This document shows positions 7,291 to 12,803 of a stretch of DNA of 12,810 nucleotides, piece after piece (the first letter of the stretch is position 1; each line of letters starts with the position of its first letter). Source of the stretch: Ruminococcaceae bacterium UBA794 (lineage in GTDB: Bacteria; Bacillota; Clostridia; Oscillospirales; Ruminococcaceae); assembly GCA_002304735.1 (NCBI GenBank), contig DBIU01000040.1:1-12810 (forward strand), in the 5' to 3' direction. Below the pieces are notes generated by a model that was not told the DNA's origin, ran no database searches, and saw only the letters and a program-made list of their open reading frames with translations. Position numbers and translations under genes: made by a program.

Positions 7291-7303
7291 ATATGGTATA
7301 ATT
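7291..7303 (+). promoter_or_regulatory. Extended -10 promoter facing the yerC region
   Basis: ATATGGTATAATT with TATAAT at 7297-7302 and TGG before it. It is the exact inverted copy of the DUF6514 -10 region. The predicted start near 7309 is about 280 bases before the yerC ATG and upstream of a better yerC promoter, so its product may be a long leader or a small RNA. Confidence 0.45.
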
Positions 7304-7452
7304 TTATTACATTAATGTTAGAATAAGAAAAAACGTCAAAATATCGAAGCGTTAAAATTAGTCAAAATGCACAAAAAACAGCCAAAAACACGCATAGCGG
7401 TACTTTCGCTGCGTAAATGTGAATAAAAAAATGCGGCTTTTTGCGAAAACAC

Positions 7453-7481
7453 TTGACTTCTCGGCTTTATTATGCTAAAAT
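7453..7481 (+). promoter_or_regulatory. Main promoter of the yerC-methyltransferase-hslO operon
   Basis: TTGACT (7453-7458), a 17-bp spacer and TAAAAT (7476-7481), with TGC just upstream of the -10 (extended -10). The start is predicted at about 7488, giving a leader of about 100 bases. Confidence 0.75.
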
Positions 7482-7487
7482 AGAAGT

Positions 7488-7590
7488 AAGTGTTATGGGG
7501 CAAAATATTTTTTCCCGCGAAGCTATACAGATTATTATAAAACGGGAAATAATTCCGATTTTGCCAAGCTCTGTTATGGAGGAAAATAAA
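7488..7590 (+). ncRNA. Structured 5' leader of yerC, candidate two-state RNA switch
   Basis: A long hairpin pairs 7499-7506 (GGCAAAAT) with 7558-7565 (ATTTTGCC). It continues as an 11-bp stem with one mismatch (7507-7517 with 7543-7553), with a 4-base bulge on the 3' side and a 25-base loop. TGTTATGGGGCAAAAT at 7491-7506 is repeated 14/16 at 7572-7587 as TGTTATGGAGGAAAAT, which contains the yerC Shine-Dalgarno site. The 3' arm at 7558-7565 can therefore pair with the 5' copy, leaving the site free, or with GGAAAAT at 7581-7587, hiding it. No known riboswitch class was recognised. The region is also open in the yerC frame from an ATG at 7495, so an N-terminal extension is an alternative reading. 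Confidence 0.45.
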
Positions 7591-7881
7591 ATGAAGAAAA
7601 GTAAACATAATATCAGCCTTTTGTACCGCGCGCTTCTCGCCTTGAAAACCGAGGAGGAGTGCGAGGCGTTTCTCGAGGATTTATGCACGCCGCAGGAGCT
7701 TGACGCGATGGCGCAGAGATTGAGCGTCGCGGTTATGCTGAGCAAGGGCGCGGTGTATAATAAAATCGTGACCGAAACCGGCGCTTCCACGGCGACGATT
7801 TCCCGCGTCAATAAAACGCTTACATATCAGACCGCGGGCGGCTATGAGGTCGTTCTCGACAGGATAAAGTCTGATGATTGA
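7591..7881 (+). CDS. yerC: YerC/YecD-type TrpR-superfamily DNA-binding protein
   Basis: This 96-aa protein has the all-helical TrpR-like fold pattern of the YerC family: LYRALLALKTEEECEAFLEDL near the N terminus, the conserved CTPQELDAMAQRL segment, and a helix-turn-helix GASTATISRVNKTL near residues 70-83. GGAGGA lies 8 bases before this ATG, giving a length typical of the family. Upstream in-frame ATGs at 7495 and 7576 lack a good site or overlap it. The family is presumed to be transcriptional regulators, but its effector and targets are poorly known. The gene overlaps the methyltransferase gene by 8 bases, so both are made together. A structured leader with a duplicated ribosome-binding region precedes it. 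Confidence 0.85.
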   Translation: MKKSKHNISLLYRALLALKTEEECEAFLEDLCTPQELDAMAQRLSVAVMLSKGAVYNKIVTETGASTATISRVNKTLTYQTAGGYEVVLDRIKSDD

Positions 7882-8614
7882 AGAACGCGGTTATGCGGAT
7901 TTTGCGGCGGTTTACGACGTGCTGACCGAAAACGTTCCCTATGACGAAATCGCGGAGTATTACGCGAGGTTTATTCGTGAGATTACGAGCGGAAAACGCG
8001 TTTTGGATATGGGCTGCGGGACGGGAAACCTCACGATAAGGCTTGCGCGGCGCGGTTTTGATATGATAGGGCTTGACGGGTCGGCGGAAATGCTTTCGTT
8101 TGCCGCGGAAAAAATGCCTGAAATACAGTGGATTTGCCAGAATATGGCAGAAGCGGATATCGGCGAGGAGATTGACGCGGTTATTTCGACGCTCGACAGC
8201 ATAAATCATCTCCAAAATCCCGCCGAAATCGAAGCCTGCTTTAAGCGTGCGGCAAGCTGTTTGAAAACGGGCGGCGCGTTTGTTTTTGATGTAAATACGC
8301 TTTACAAGCACCGCGAAATTCTCGCCGACAACACCTTCGTTTATGACGTTGACGGAGCGTATTGCGTTTGGCAGAACGAGTTTCGGGAAAAAGACGGAAG
8401 CGTTCTGATTGACCTCGATATTTTTTTCGAGGAGGAGGACGGCTCGTATACGCGCGGCGGCGAAAGCTTTGCGGAAATCGCTCTTTCGGAGGACGAAATC
8501 CGCAAAATGCTGGAAAACAGCGGATTTGAGGTTGTCGGCGTTTATGAGTATCTGACGTTTGAAAAACCGTCCGAAAACAGCGAAAAGCTTCTTTTCGCCG
8601 CAAAAAAGAGATAA
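7874..8614 (+). CDS. Class I SAM-dependent methyltransferase
   Basis: This 246-aa protein has the Rossmann-fold methyltransferase motifs: motif I VLDMGCGTG (43-51), the motif II acidic residue Asp68 in GLDGS, and a motif IV-like STLDSINHL (105-113), followed by a C-terminal substrate region with many aromatic and acidic residues. No catalytic motif for DNA, rRNA or protein substrates is recognisable. The general fold matches the YqeM-like/methyltransferase-25 group, whose substrates are mostly unknown. The start overlaps the yerC stop by 8 bases with AGGAT about 8 bases before it, pointing to coupling. hslO begins 8 bases after the stop. It is soluble and cytoplasmic, with no signal or membrane segment. 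Confidence 0.88.
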   Translation: MIEERGYADFAAVYDVLTENVPYDEIAEYYARFIREITSGKRVLDMGCGTGNLTIRLARRGFDMIGLDGSAEMLSFAAEKMPEIQWICQNMAEADIGEEIDAVISTLDSINHLQNPAEIEACFKRAASCLKTGGAFVFDVNTLYKHREILADNTFVYDVDGAYCVWQNEFREKDGSVLIDLDIFFEEEDGSYTRGGESFAEIALSEDEIRKMLENSGFEVVGVYEYLTFEKPSENSEKLLFAAKKR

Positions 8615-8622
8615 GGAAAATT

Positions 8623-9501
8623 ATGGGAAAAATTGTAAGAACTCTTTCCGAGGACGGAAGCGTGCTTTGCGCGGCTCTCGACTCGACCGATATAGTGCGT
8701 GAAATAGCGCGGGTTCACGGCTCGGCGCCCGTTGTGACGGCGGCGCTCGGACGGCTCGCAACGGCGACGTCGATGATGGGCGCGATGCTGAAATACAAGG
8801 ACGACGAGCTTACGCTTAGGATAAACGGCGGCGGTCCGTGCGGAACGCTCACGGCGGTTTCGGATTATCGCGGAAACGTAAAGTGCAGCGTGACAAACCC
8901 TGTTGTAAACATTCCGGCAAAGGCGGACGGTTCGCTTGACGTGGAAACGGCGGTCGGAAACGACGGCTCGCTTACGGTTATCAAGGATATGGAGCTGAAA
9001 GAGCCGTATTGCGGGCAGGTTCCGCTGATTTCGGGCGGAATTGCCGAGGATATTACGTCGTATTACGCGATAAGCGAGCAGCTTCCGACGGTTGTGGCTT
9101 TGGGAATATCCTTTGGTGAAAACGCCGAAATCGAGGCTGCGGCGGGATTTATGGTGCAGATAGTGCCGCCCGTTTCGGATAAGGCGGTTGAAATTCTCGA
9201 GCATAATCTGCAAAATATGGACGATATTTCCGCGATGCTCGAAAAGCGTTTAACGCCCGAGCATATCGCAATGACGGCGCTTTCGGGACTTGGCGCGGAA
9301 ATTCTCGACAGCTGGGAGTGCGGCTATTTCTGCGGGTGTTCGCGGGAAAAAACCGAGCAAATTCTCGTTTCTCTCGGCAAGGAGGAAATTCAGCGGCTTA
9401 TTGACGAGAAAAAAGATACCGAGGTTTGTTGTCATTTTTGCAATAAAAAATACGTTTTTTCAGCGCAAGATATGGTGAAATTGCTGAAAGACGCAAAATA
9501 A
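8623..9501 (+). CDS. hslO: Hsp33 redox-regulated chaperone
   Basis: This 292-aa protein has the Hsp33 pattern throughout: an N-terminal core with the ATATSMMGAMLKYKDDELTL segment, a central AGFMVQIVPP, and a C-terminal zinc switch of Cys237-X-Cys239 and Cys270-X2-Cys273. In characterised Hsp33 these four cysteines bind zinc when reduced and form disulfides under oxidative stress, turning on holdase activity that protects unfolding proteins in the cytoplasm. Cys269 is an extra cysteine next to the motif. AAGGA lies 7 bases before the ATG. It is last in the yerC operon. No terminator separates it from the tRNA genes; a tRNA promoter starts 22 bases after its stop. Confidence 0.95.
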   Translation: MGKIVRTLSEDGSVLCAALDSTDIVREIARVHGSAPVVTAALGRLATATSMMGAMLKYKDDELTLRINGGGPCGTLTAVSDYRGNVKCSVTNPVVNIPAKADGSLDVETAVGNDGSLTVIKDMELKEPYCGQVPLISGGIAEDITSYYAISEQLPTVVALGISFGENAEIEAAAGFMVQIVPPVSDKAVEILEHNLQNMDDISAMLEKRLTPEHIAMTALSGLGAEILDSWECGYFCGCSREKTEQILVSLGKEEIQRLIDEKKDTEVCCHFCNKKYVFSAQDMVKLLKDAK

Positions 9502-9522
9502 TAAAAAAATTTTCAAAAGTGC

Positions 9523-9551
9523 TTGACTTTTCGGCGAAAAATGTGTATAAT
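9523..9551 (+). promoter_or_regulatory. Promoter of the tRNA-Val/tRNA-Asp unit
   Basis: TTGACT (9523-9528), a 17-bp spacer and TATAAT (9546-9551). The predicted start near 9558 is about 18 bases before the tRNA-Val. Because hslO has no terminator, the tRNAs may also be transcribed from upstream. Confidence 0.8.
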
Positions 9552-9575
9552 ATAATAGTCGCTGAAAAGCAATGT

Positions 9576-9651
9576 GGAAGTTTAGCTCAGCTGGGAGAGC
9601 ATCTGCCTTACAAGCAGAGGGTCATAGGTTCGAGCCCTATAACTTCCACCA
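9576..9651 (+). tRNA. tRNA-Val (anticodon TAC), CCA encoded
   Basis: A complete cloverleaf of 76 bases. The acceptor stem is GGAAGTT/AACTTCC, the D arm GCTC...GAGC, and the anticodon stem TCTGC/GCAGA with loop CTTACAA giving TAC. The T arm ATAGG-TTCGAGC-CCTAT carries the invariant TTCGA. Discriminator A is followed by an encoded CCA (9649-9651). It reads GUA and, with U34 modification, other Val codons. Confidence 0.97.
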
Positions 9652-9684
9652 AATTTTTACAGTGCCCGCAGAAGCGGGTGCAAT

Positions 9685-9761
9685 GGCCCGGTAGTTCAGT
9701 TGGTTAGAACGCCGCCCTGTCACGGCGGAGGTCGAGAGTTCGAGTCTCTTCCGGGTCGCCA
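9685..9761 (+). tRNA. tRNA-Asp (anticodon GTC), CCA encoded
   Basis: A complete 77-base cloverleaf. The acceptor stem is GGCCCGG/CCGGGTC with one G-T pair, and the anticodon stem CCGCC/GGCGG has loop CTGTCAC giving GTC. The T arm contains TTCGA. Discriminator G (as expected for tRNA-Asp) is followed by CCA at 9759-9761. It lies 33 bases after tRNA-Val; the spacer contains a small CCCGC-AGAA-GCGGG hairpin that could guide processing. Confidence 0.97.
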
Positions 9762-9771
9762 TAATAATGAG

Positions 9772-9795
9772 AGGACGGTTATGCCGTCCTTTTTT
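9772..9795 (+). terminator. Intrinsic terminator after tRNA-Asp
   Basis: AGGACGG (9772-9778), a 5-base loop and CCGTCCT (9784-9790) are followed by a run of T to 9795. This is a standard rho-independent terminator 10 bases after the tRNA, ending both the tRNA transcript and any readthrough from hslO. Confidence 0.9.
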
Positions 9796-9934
9796 AATGC
9801 TTATAATAAATCGGGAGAATTTGCTTTCTTCCGATTTCGTTTTGCATTGAAAAAGCGCGTTTTCGTTGTTGTCAACAAAAACGGCGTGATTTGTTAAGAT
9901 TAATGTTGCAAACGAACAAATTTTGCGAAACATC
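9796..9934. other. Intergenic hairpins between tRNA unit and MATE gene
   Basis: There is no gene here. A 12-bp stem with one G-T pair (9808-9819/9826-9837, AAATCGG...CCGATTT) may be a backup terminator. A second stem at 9858-9868/9873-9883 contains one mismatch. It overlaps a perfect palindrome TTGTTG-T-CAACAA (9866-9878), which could be a regulator site some 60 bp upstream of the MATE -35 box. Confidence 0.4.
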
Positions 9935-9963
9935 TTGCATTTTGTAAAAACTTGAATTATAAT
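9935..9963 (+). promoter_or_regulatory. Promoter of the MATE-family transporter gene
   Basis: TTGCAT (9935-9940), a 17-bp spacer and TATAAT (9958-9963). The predicted start near 9970 gives a leader of about 60 bases holding a short upstream ORF. Confidence 0.65.
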
Positions 9964-9996
9964 TACAGCTGCACCAAAAAATAAGGAGAAAAATCG

Positions 9997-10023
9997 GTGC
10001 GGATAAAGGGATTTCAGGGGTGA
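9997..10023 (+). CDS. 8-codon upstream ORF (leader peptide candidate) before MATE gene
   Basis: AAGGAG (9983-9988) lies 8 bases before a GTG that opens MRIKGFQG and stops at TGA 10021-10023, five bases before the MATE ATG. The ribosome site of the MATE gene (AGGGGTGAT) overlaps the last codons and the stop, so translation of the two would be coupled. GCACC (9971-9975) can pair with GGTGC (9996-10000), covering the GTG and placing AAGGAG in the loop. A chance short ORF remains possible. Confidence 0.4.
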   Translation: MRIKGFQG

Positions 10024-10028
10024 TTTTA

Positions 10029-11402
10029 ATGTCGAAAAACGCTGTTCGCGACCTTACGCAGGGAAGCCCGATGAAGCTTATTCTCGGGTTTATGCTTCCG
10101 CTGCTTTTCGGAATGGTATTTCAGCAGTTTTACAATATGGTTGACACGATTATAGTCGGTCAGTTTCTCGGAATAAACGACCTTGCGGGAGTCGGCTCGA
10201 CAGGCTCGATAAACTTTCTCGTAATAGGCTTTGTAATCGGCGTGAGCGCGGGATTTGCCATTCCCGTGGCGCAGAAATTCGGCTCGAAGGATTTTGACGA
10301 GCTGAAGAAATACGTCGGAAACACAATCTGGATAACGATAATTTTCGCCGCGGTTCTTACAACGGCGACCTGCCTTCTCTGCTCGAAAATTCTCGAATGG
10401 ATGAACACGCCGAAGGAGGTTTTCGCGCCTGCCCGCGACTATATTTTCGTGATTTTCCTCGGGATACCCGTGACGTTTTTGTACAACATTCTTTCGGGAT
10501 TTATCCGTTCGCTCGGCGACTCGAAAACGCCCGTTGTATTTCTGATAATTTCAAGCCTTTTGAACATCGCGCTGGATATATTTATGATAGTTGTGCTTGG
10601 AATGGGCGTTGCGGGCGCGGGCTGGGCGACCGTCATTTCGCAGCTTGTTTCGGGTGTTCTCTGCCTTGTGTTTATCGGAAAGCGCTTTGAGCTGCTTCGT
10701 ATCAGCCGCGACGATTTGAAGCTGCGTCCATATTATATAGGAAGGCTTTGCGCCGTGGGACTGCCGATGGGATTGCAGTACTCAATCACCGCAATCGGCT
10801 CGATTTTGCTTCAGGCGGCGGTAAACGGGCTTGGTTCGGTTGCGATTGCCGCGGTTACCGCAGGAAACAAGGTCGGTCAGTTTATGTGCTGTCCGTTGGA
10901 CGCCATGGGAAGCACGATGGCGACCTACGGCGGACAAAACGTCGGCGCAGGAAAGCTCGACCGCTTGAAGCGCGGCTTGTTCGACTGCATAATTCTCGGA
11001 GTAATCTGGTCGTTAATCGCTCTCGCAATTTCGTTCTTCTTCGGCGATAGCCTCTCGGCGCTGTTTATCAACAAAAACGACCCCGAAACCGCCAAAAATG
11101 CCGCGGAAATCATTCGCCTTTCAAAACAGTTCCTCGTGTACACGGCGATGTTTTATATACCGCTCGCTTTCGTCAATATCGTCCGTTTCCTTATTCAAGG
11201 TATGGGATACTCTCAAATCGCGCTCTATGCGGGCGTTTTCGAGCTTGTCGCAAGAGGAGCGGTTGCGCTGTGCTTTGTCCCTGTTTTCGGGTATGACGCC
11301 GTTTGTTTCGCAAGCCCTGCGGCGTGGATTCTCGCGGACTGCTTCCTTGTACCGACTTTCTTCGCCTGCTTTAGGGCGACAAAACGCAAGCTCGGTCAGT
11401 AA
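10029..11402 (+). CDS. MATE-family efflux transporter
   Basis: This 457-aa very hydrophobic protein has about 12 membrane helices arranged as two similar halves, typical of the MATE family (PF01554 twice, usually 440-470 aa). The N terminus has the family-typical GSPMKLILGFMLPLLFGMVFQQFYNMVDTIIVG region, and the second half begins near GLPMGLQYSITAIGS. MATE proteins export cationic drugs or metabolites in exchange for Na+ or H+ across the cytoplasmic membrane; the substrate cannot be read here. I chose the ATG at 10029, which has AGGGGTGAT just upstream. A GTG at 10020 in the same frame would add three residues. It has its own promoter and sits between terminators, so it is a single-gene unit; no regulator gene is adjacent. 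Confidence 0.93.
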   Translation: MSKNAVRDLTQGSPMKLILGFMLPLLFGMVFQQFYNMVDTIIVGQFLGINDLAGVGSTGSINFLVIGFVIGVSAGFAIPVAQKFGSKDFDELKKYVGNTIWITIIFAAVLTTATCLLCSKILEWMNTPKEVFAPARDYIFVIFLGIPVTFLYNILSGFIRSLGDSKTPVVFLIISSLLNIALDIFMIVVLGMGVAGAGWATVISQLVSGVLCLVFIGKRFELLRISRDDLKLRPYYIGRLCAVGLPMGLQYSITAIGSILLQAAVNGLGSVAIAAVTAGNKVGQFMCCPLDAMGSTMATYGGQNVGAGKLDRLKRGLFDCIILGVIWSLIALAISFFFGDSLSALFINKNDPETAKNAAEIIRLSKQFLVYTAMFYIPLAFVNIVRFLIQGMGYSQIALYAGVFELVARGAVALCFVPVFGYDAVCFASPAAWILADCFLVPTFFACFRATKRKLGQ

Positions 11403-11431
11403 CTCATTCTGCCGCTCCTCGGAGAACATTA

Positions 11432-11461
11432 AAGCTCGGCTCTTTGTTGAGAGCCGAGCTT
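11432..11461. terminator. Bidirectional terminator between MATE and ECF S genes
   Basis: A perfect 12-bp stem AAGCTCGGCTCT (11432-11443)/(11450-11461) with a 6-base loop sits between convergent genes, 29 bases from the MATE stop and 2 bases from the S-component stop. The plus-strand tail is TTGTTTAATG and the minus-strand tail TTTAATGTT. The outer CATTAAA/TTTAATG can lengthen the stem. Confidence 0.75.
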
Positions 11462-11463
11462 GT

Positions 11464-11982
11464 TTAATGTATTGATTTCATACGCGCATAGAGCTTATCG
11501 AGCAGCTTTCTGAGCGGCACGAAAAAAACGAGCGCGAAAACGAAATTACCCGCGCAGTGAAGCAGGTCGAACGGAATACCCGAAACCCAGCGCGCCGCCG
11601 CGTAGCCGAAGCCGCCGATTACGATATCGACAGGCATACAAAGCGCACCGAAAAGCAGTCCGTAAGCGCCCGAAATGACCGCCCAAACGGCGGGGCTTTC
11701 AGCCTTTCTGAAAGCCATTGCGACAAACGCAAGAATTGCCCAGATATAGAGGTAATAGATATTCCAAATTCCTATTCCGAAAACGAGAATTTCAAGCGCT
11801 GCATAAACGTAGACGGAATAGAAGCACTTTTTCCCGAAAACGACCGCATAAACCATTGTGAGCAGCGACACAGGCTCGATGTTCGGAAGTCCGCTAAGCG
11901 CGAGTTTAAGCGCGAAGGTGATGCTTCCGAGGACGCCGAACAGCGCGATTTCGCAGAGAAGGAGCTTGTTATTACGCTGCAA
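11464..11982 (-). CDS. ECF transporter S component, probable cobalamin (B12) uptake
   Basis: This 172-aa integral membrane protein has five or six hydrophobic helices and the general look of ECF S components (LCEIALFGVLGSITFALKLAL, then IEPVSLLTMVYAVVFGKK). S components bind a vitamin and share an energising ECF module (two ATPases and a T protein), none of which is encoded here. The start is inferred as TTG at 11982, with GGAG (11993-11990) seven bases upstream. An earlier in-frame TTG at 12033 would put 17 hydrophilic residues before it and deepen the overlap with the preceding gene. It overlaps the DUF4430 stop by 11 bases, and both lie under a cobalamin riboswitch, so cobalamin or a precursor is the likely substrate. 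This rests on context; CbrT is the known B12 S component. Confidence 0.82.
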   Translation of the reverse strand: MQRNNKLLLCEIALFGVLGSITFALKLALSGLPNIEPVSLLTMVYAVVFGKKCFYSVYVYAALEILVFGIGIWNIYYLYIWAILAFVAMAFRKAESPAVWAVISGAYGLLFGALCMPVDIVIGGFGYAAARWVSGIPFDLLHCAGNFVFALVFFVPLRKLLDKLYARMKSIH

Positions 11983-12385
11983 GAGTGTACTCCAGCTTGA
12001 ACTTGTCGCCGTCGTGAACGGGTGTTGCGTCAACGCCGGTCATCGCGTATTCATCGCCGATGTAGAAAGCCCAGTAAGCGCCGTTTTTATCCCAGATTGC
12101 TTCTTCGCCGTCAACGACCTCGACCATCATACCGAACTCGCTGTCCGTACCCGAAATAATCTTCTCGTTTTTGAGCGCCGCGCCGAGATATTCCTCGTCT
12201 GTGTGATAAGTGAAGTCTTTCGTATTTTTATCAGCGTGAACAACGGTGAGAGTGTAGGTTTTCGCGCCCTGAGAGGTTGCGGGAAGCAGGAAGAAGTAAA
12301 TTCCGCAGAACACTCCCGCTGCGGCAACAAGCGCGATAATCGCGATAATAATGCCCTTTTTGCTTGATTTTGTTTTCTGTTCCAT
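11972..12385 (-). CDS. Membrane-anchored DUF4430 (transcobalamin-like) protein
   Basis: This 137-aa protein has a basic N terminus (MEQKTKSSKK) and one hydrophobic segment (about residues 11-33), followed by an extracellular domain (about 40-137). The C-terminal pattern WAFYIGDEYAMTGVDATPVHDGDKF matches DUF4430 (PF14478), related to the C-terminal beta domain of human transcobalamin/intrinsic factor. Cys27 lies in the hydrophobic stretch, but GVFC is not a good lipobox, so I read it as an uncleaved signal anchor. AAGGAGA precedes the ATG by about 5 bases. The gene is first under a B12 riboswitch and overlaps an ECF S component, so it may capture cobalamin at the cell surface and hand it to the S protein. 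That role is inference. Confidence 0.85.
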   Translation of the reverse strand: MEQKTKSSKKGIIIAIIALVAAAGVFCGIYFFLLPATSQGAKTYTLTVVHADKNTKDFTYHTDEEYLGAALKNEKIISGTDSEFGMMVEVVDGEEAIWDKNGAYWAFYIGDEYAMTGVDATPVHDGDKFKLEYTLAA

Positions 12386-12414
12386 TTTGTTCTCCTTAAT
12401 TTAATTTAGTATAC

Positions 12415-12453
12415 AAAAAGACCGCGGCGCTCCGTTTCAAGAGCGCTGCGGCC
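12415..12453 (-). terminator. Riboswitch expression platform: intrinsic terminator
   Basis: On the minus strand GGCCGCAGCGCTC (12453-12441) and GAGCGCCGCGGTC (12432-12420) pair over 13 positions with one G-T pair and one A-C mismatch. TTTTT at 12419-12415 follows. It lies between the cobalamin aptamer and the DUF4430 ribosome-binding site, so B12 binding would favour termination and switch the uptake genes off. Confidence 0.85.
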
Positions 12454-12466
12454 GTTTTCCCACAGC

Positions 12467-12722
12467 AAAGCAGCGGGTTCCGTAAATCGCAGAACTCGCA
12501 GTGAAGCCTGTCCCAAAGCCAAGCTTCGGCGTTTTCGTAGGTCTTCCGACTCGCGCATTAAGGAAAATTCAGCCTTCCCGATTGCTCAGTGACTAATTTT
12601 CATTTCGTATACTCGTATACGAGAATTTTCCAAGTCGCTTACGGCGGCGGTACCGTCCGTGGATTTCACACGGTTCTCTTGTTCAGCGAAAACGGTTCAT
12701 CGCCGCTTTCGCCACGAAACGC
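12467..12722 (-). ncRNA. Cobalamin riboswitch aptamer
   Basis: Read on the minus strand, the conserved landmarks occur in order. They are the core GTGAAATCCACGGACGGTACC with CCGCCGCCGTAAGCGACT (about 12672-12632), GTCACTG (12593-12587), GGGAAGG (12579-12573), and a B12 box GAGTCGGAAGACCTAC (12552-12537) close to the consensus AGCCAGGAGACCTGCC. The peripheral arm between the core and GTCACTG holds a tandem TCGTATAC repeat. Together with the downstream terminator this is a transcription-attenuating B12 riboswitch. Ends are approximate, and the pseudoknot partner near 12460-12480 was not resolved by eye. Confidence 0.9.
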
Positions 12723-12739
12723 TTTTATTCAACTCATTT

Positions 12740-12768
12740 ATTTTACCACGCTTTTCGGAAAAAGTCAA
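12740..12768 (-). promoter_or_regulatory. Promoter of the B12 riboswitch operon
   Basis: On the minus strand TTGACT (12768-12763), a 17-bp spacer and TAAAAT (12745-12740), with TGG directly before the -10 (extended -10). The predicted start near 12733 lies just upstream of the aptamer. Confidence 0.75.
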
Positions 12769-12780
12769 GCGGTCTGATAA

Positions 12781-12803
12781 TTATTGCACACATTGAGCAA
12801 TAA
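12781..12803. repeat. Short inverted repeat at window edge
   Basis: TTATTGC (12781-12787) and GCAATAA (12797-12803) form a perfect 7-bp inverted repeat with a 9-base spacer, upstream of the riboswitch promoter. It could be part of a neighbouring gene's control region beyond the window. No function is assignable. Confidence 0.3.

Larger units (their letters stand above)
7189..7487. other. AT-rich divergent intergenic region
   Basis: Apart from the promoters listed separately, this stretch holds a perfect 14-bp palindrome ATATATCGATATAT (7245-7258), an extra TATAAT at 7268, and a bulged 8-bp hairpin ACGC-AT-AGCG/CGCTGCGT (7390-7414). A 19-codon open frame from 7367 has no Shine-Dalgarno site. 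I see no convincing gene. A small RNA starting near 7309 is possible but unproven. Confidence 0.5.

Noticed and set aside
7441..7590. Long N-terminal extension of YerC starting near 7441 or 7495
   Set aside because: The region holds the promoter and structured leader, the family is about 100 aa, and GGAGGA points to the ATG at 7591; it is kept only as an alternative for the leader finding.
9519..9933. Small open frames overlapping the tRNA region on both strands
   Set aside because: They are translations of tRNA-Val and tRNA-Asp sequence; the cloverleaf structures explain the region.
12300..12320. Lipoprotein signal (lipobox) in the DUF4430 protein
   Set aside because: The cysteine is preceded by GVF, which does not fit the usual L-(A/S/T)-(G/A)-C pattern; a signal anchor is more likely.
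12589..12777. A 62-codon plus-strand open frame at the right edge
   Set aside because: It is the complement of the cobalamin riboswitch aptamer and has no ribosome-binding site.
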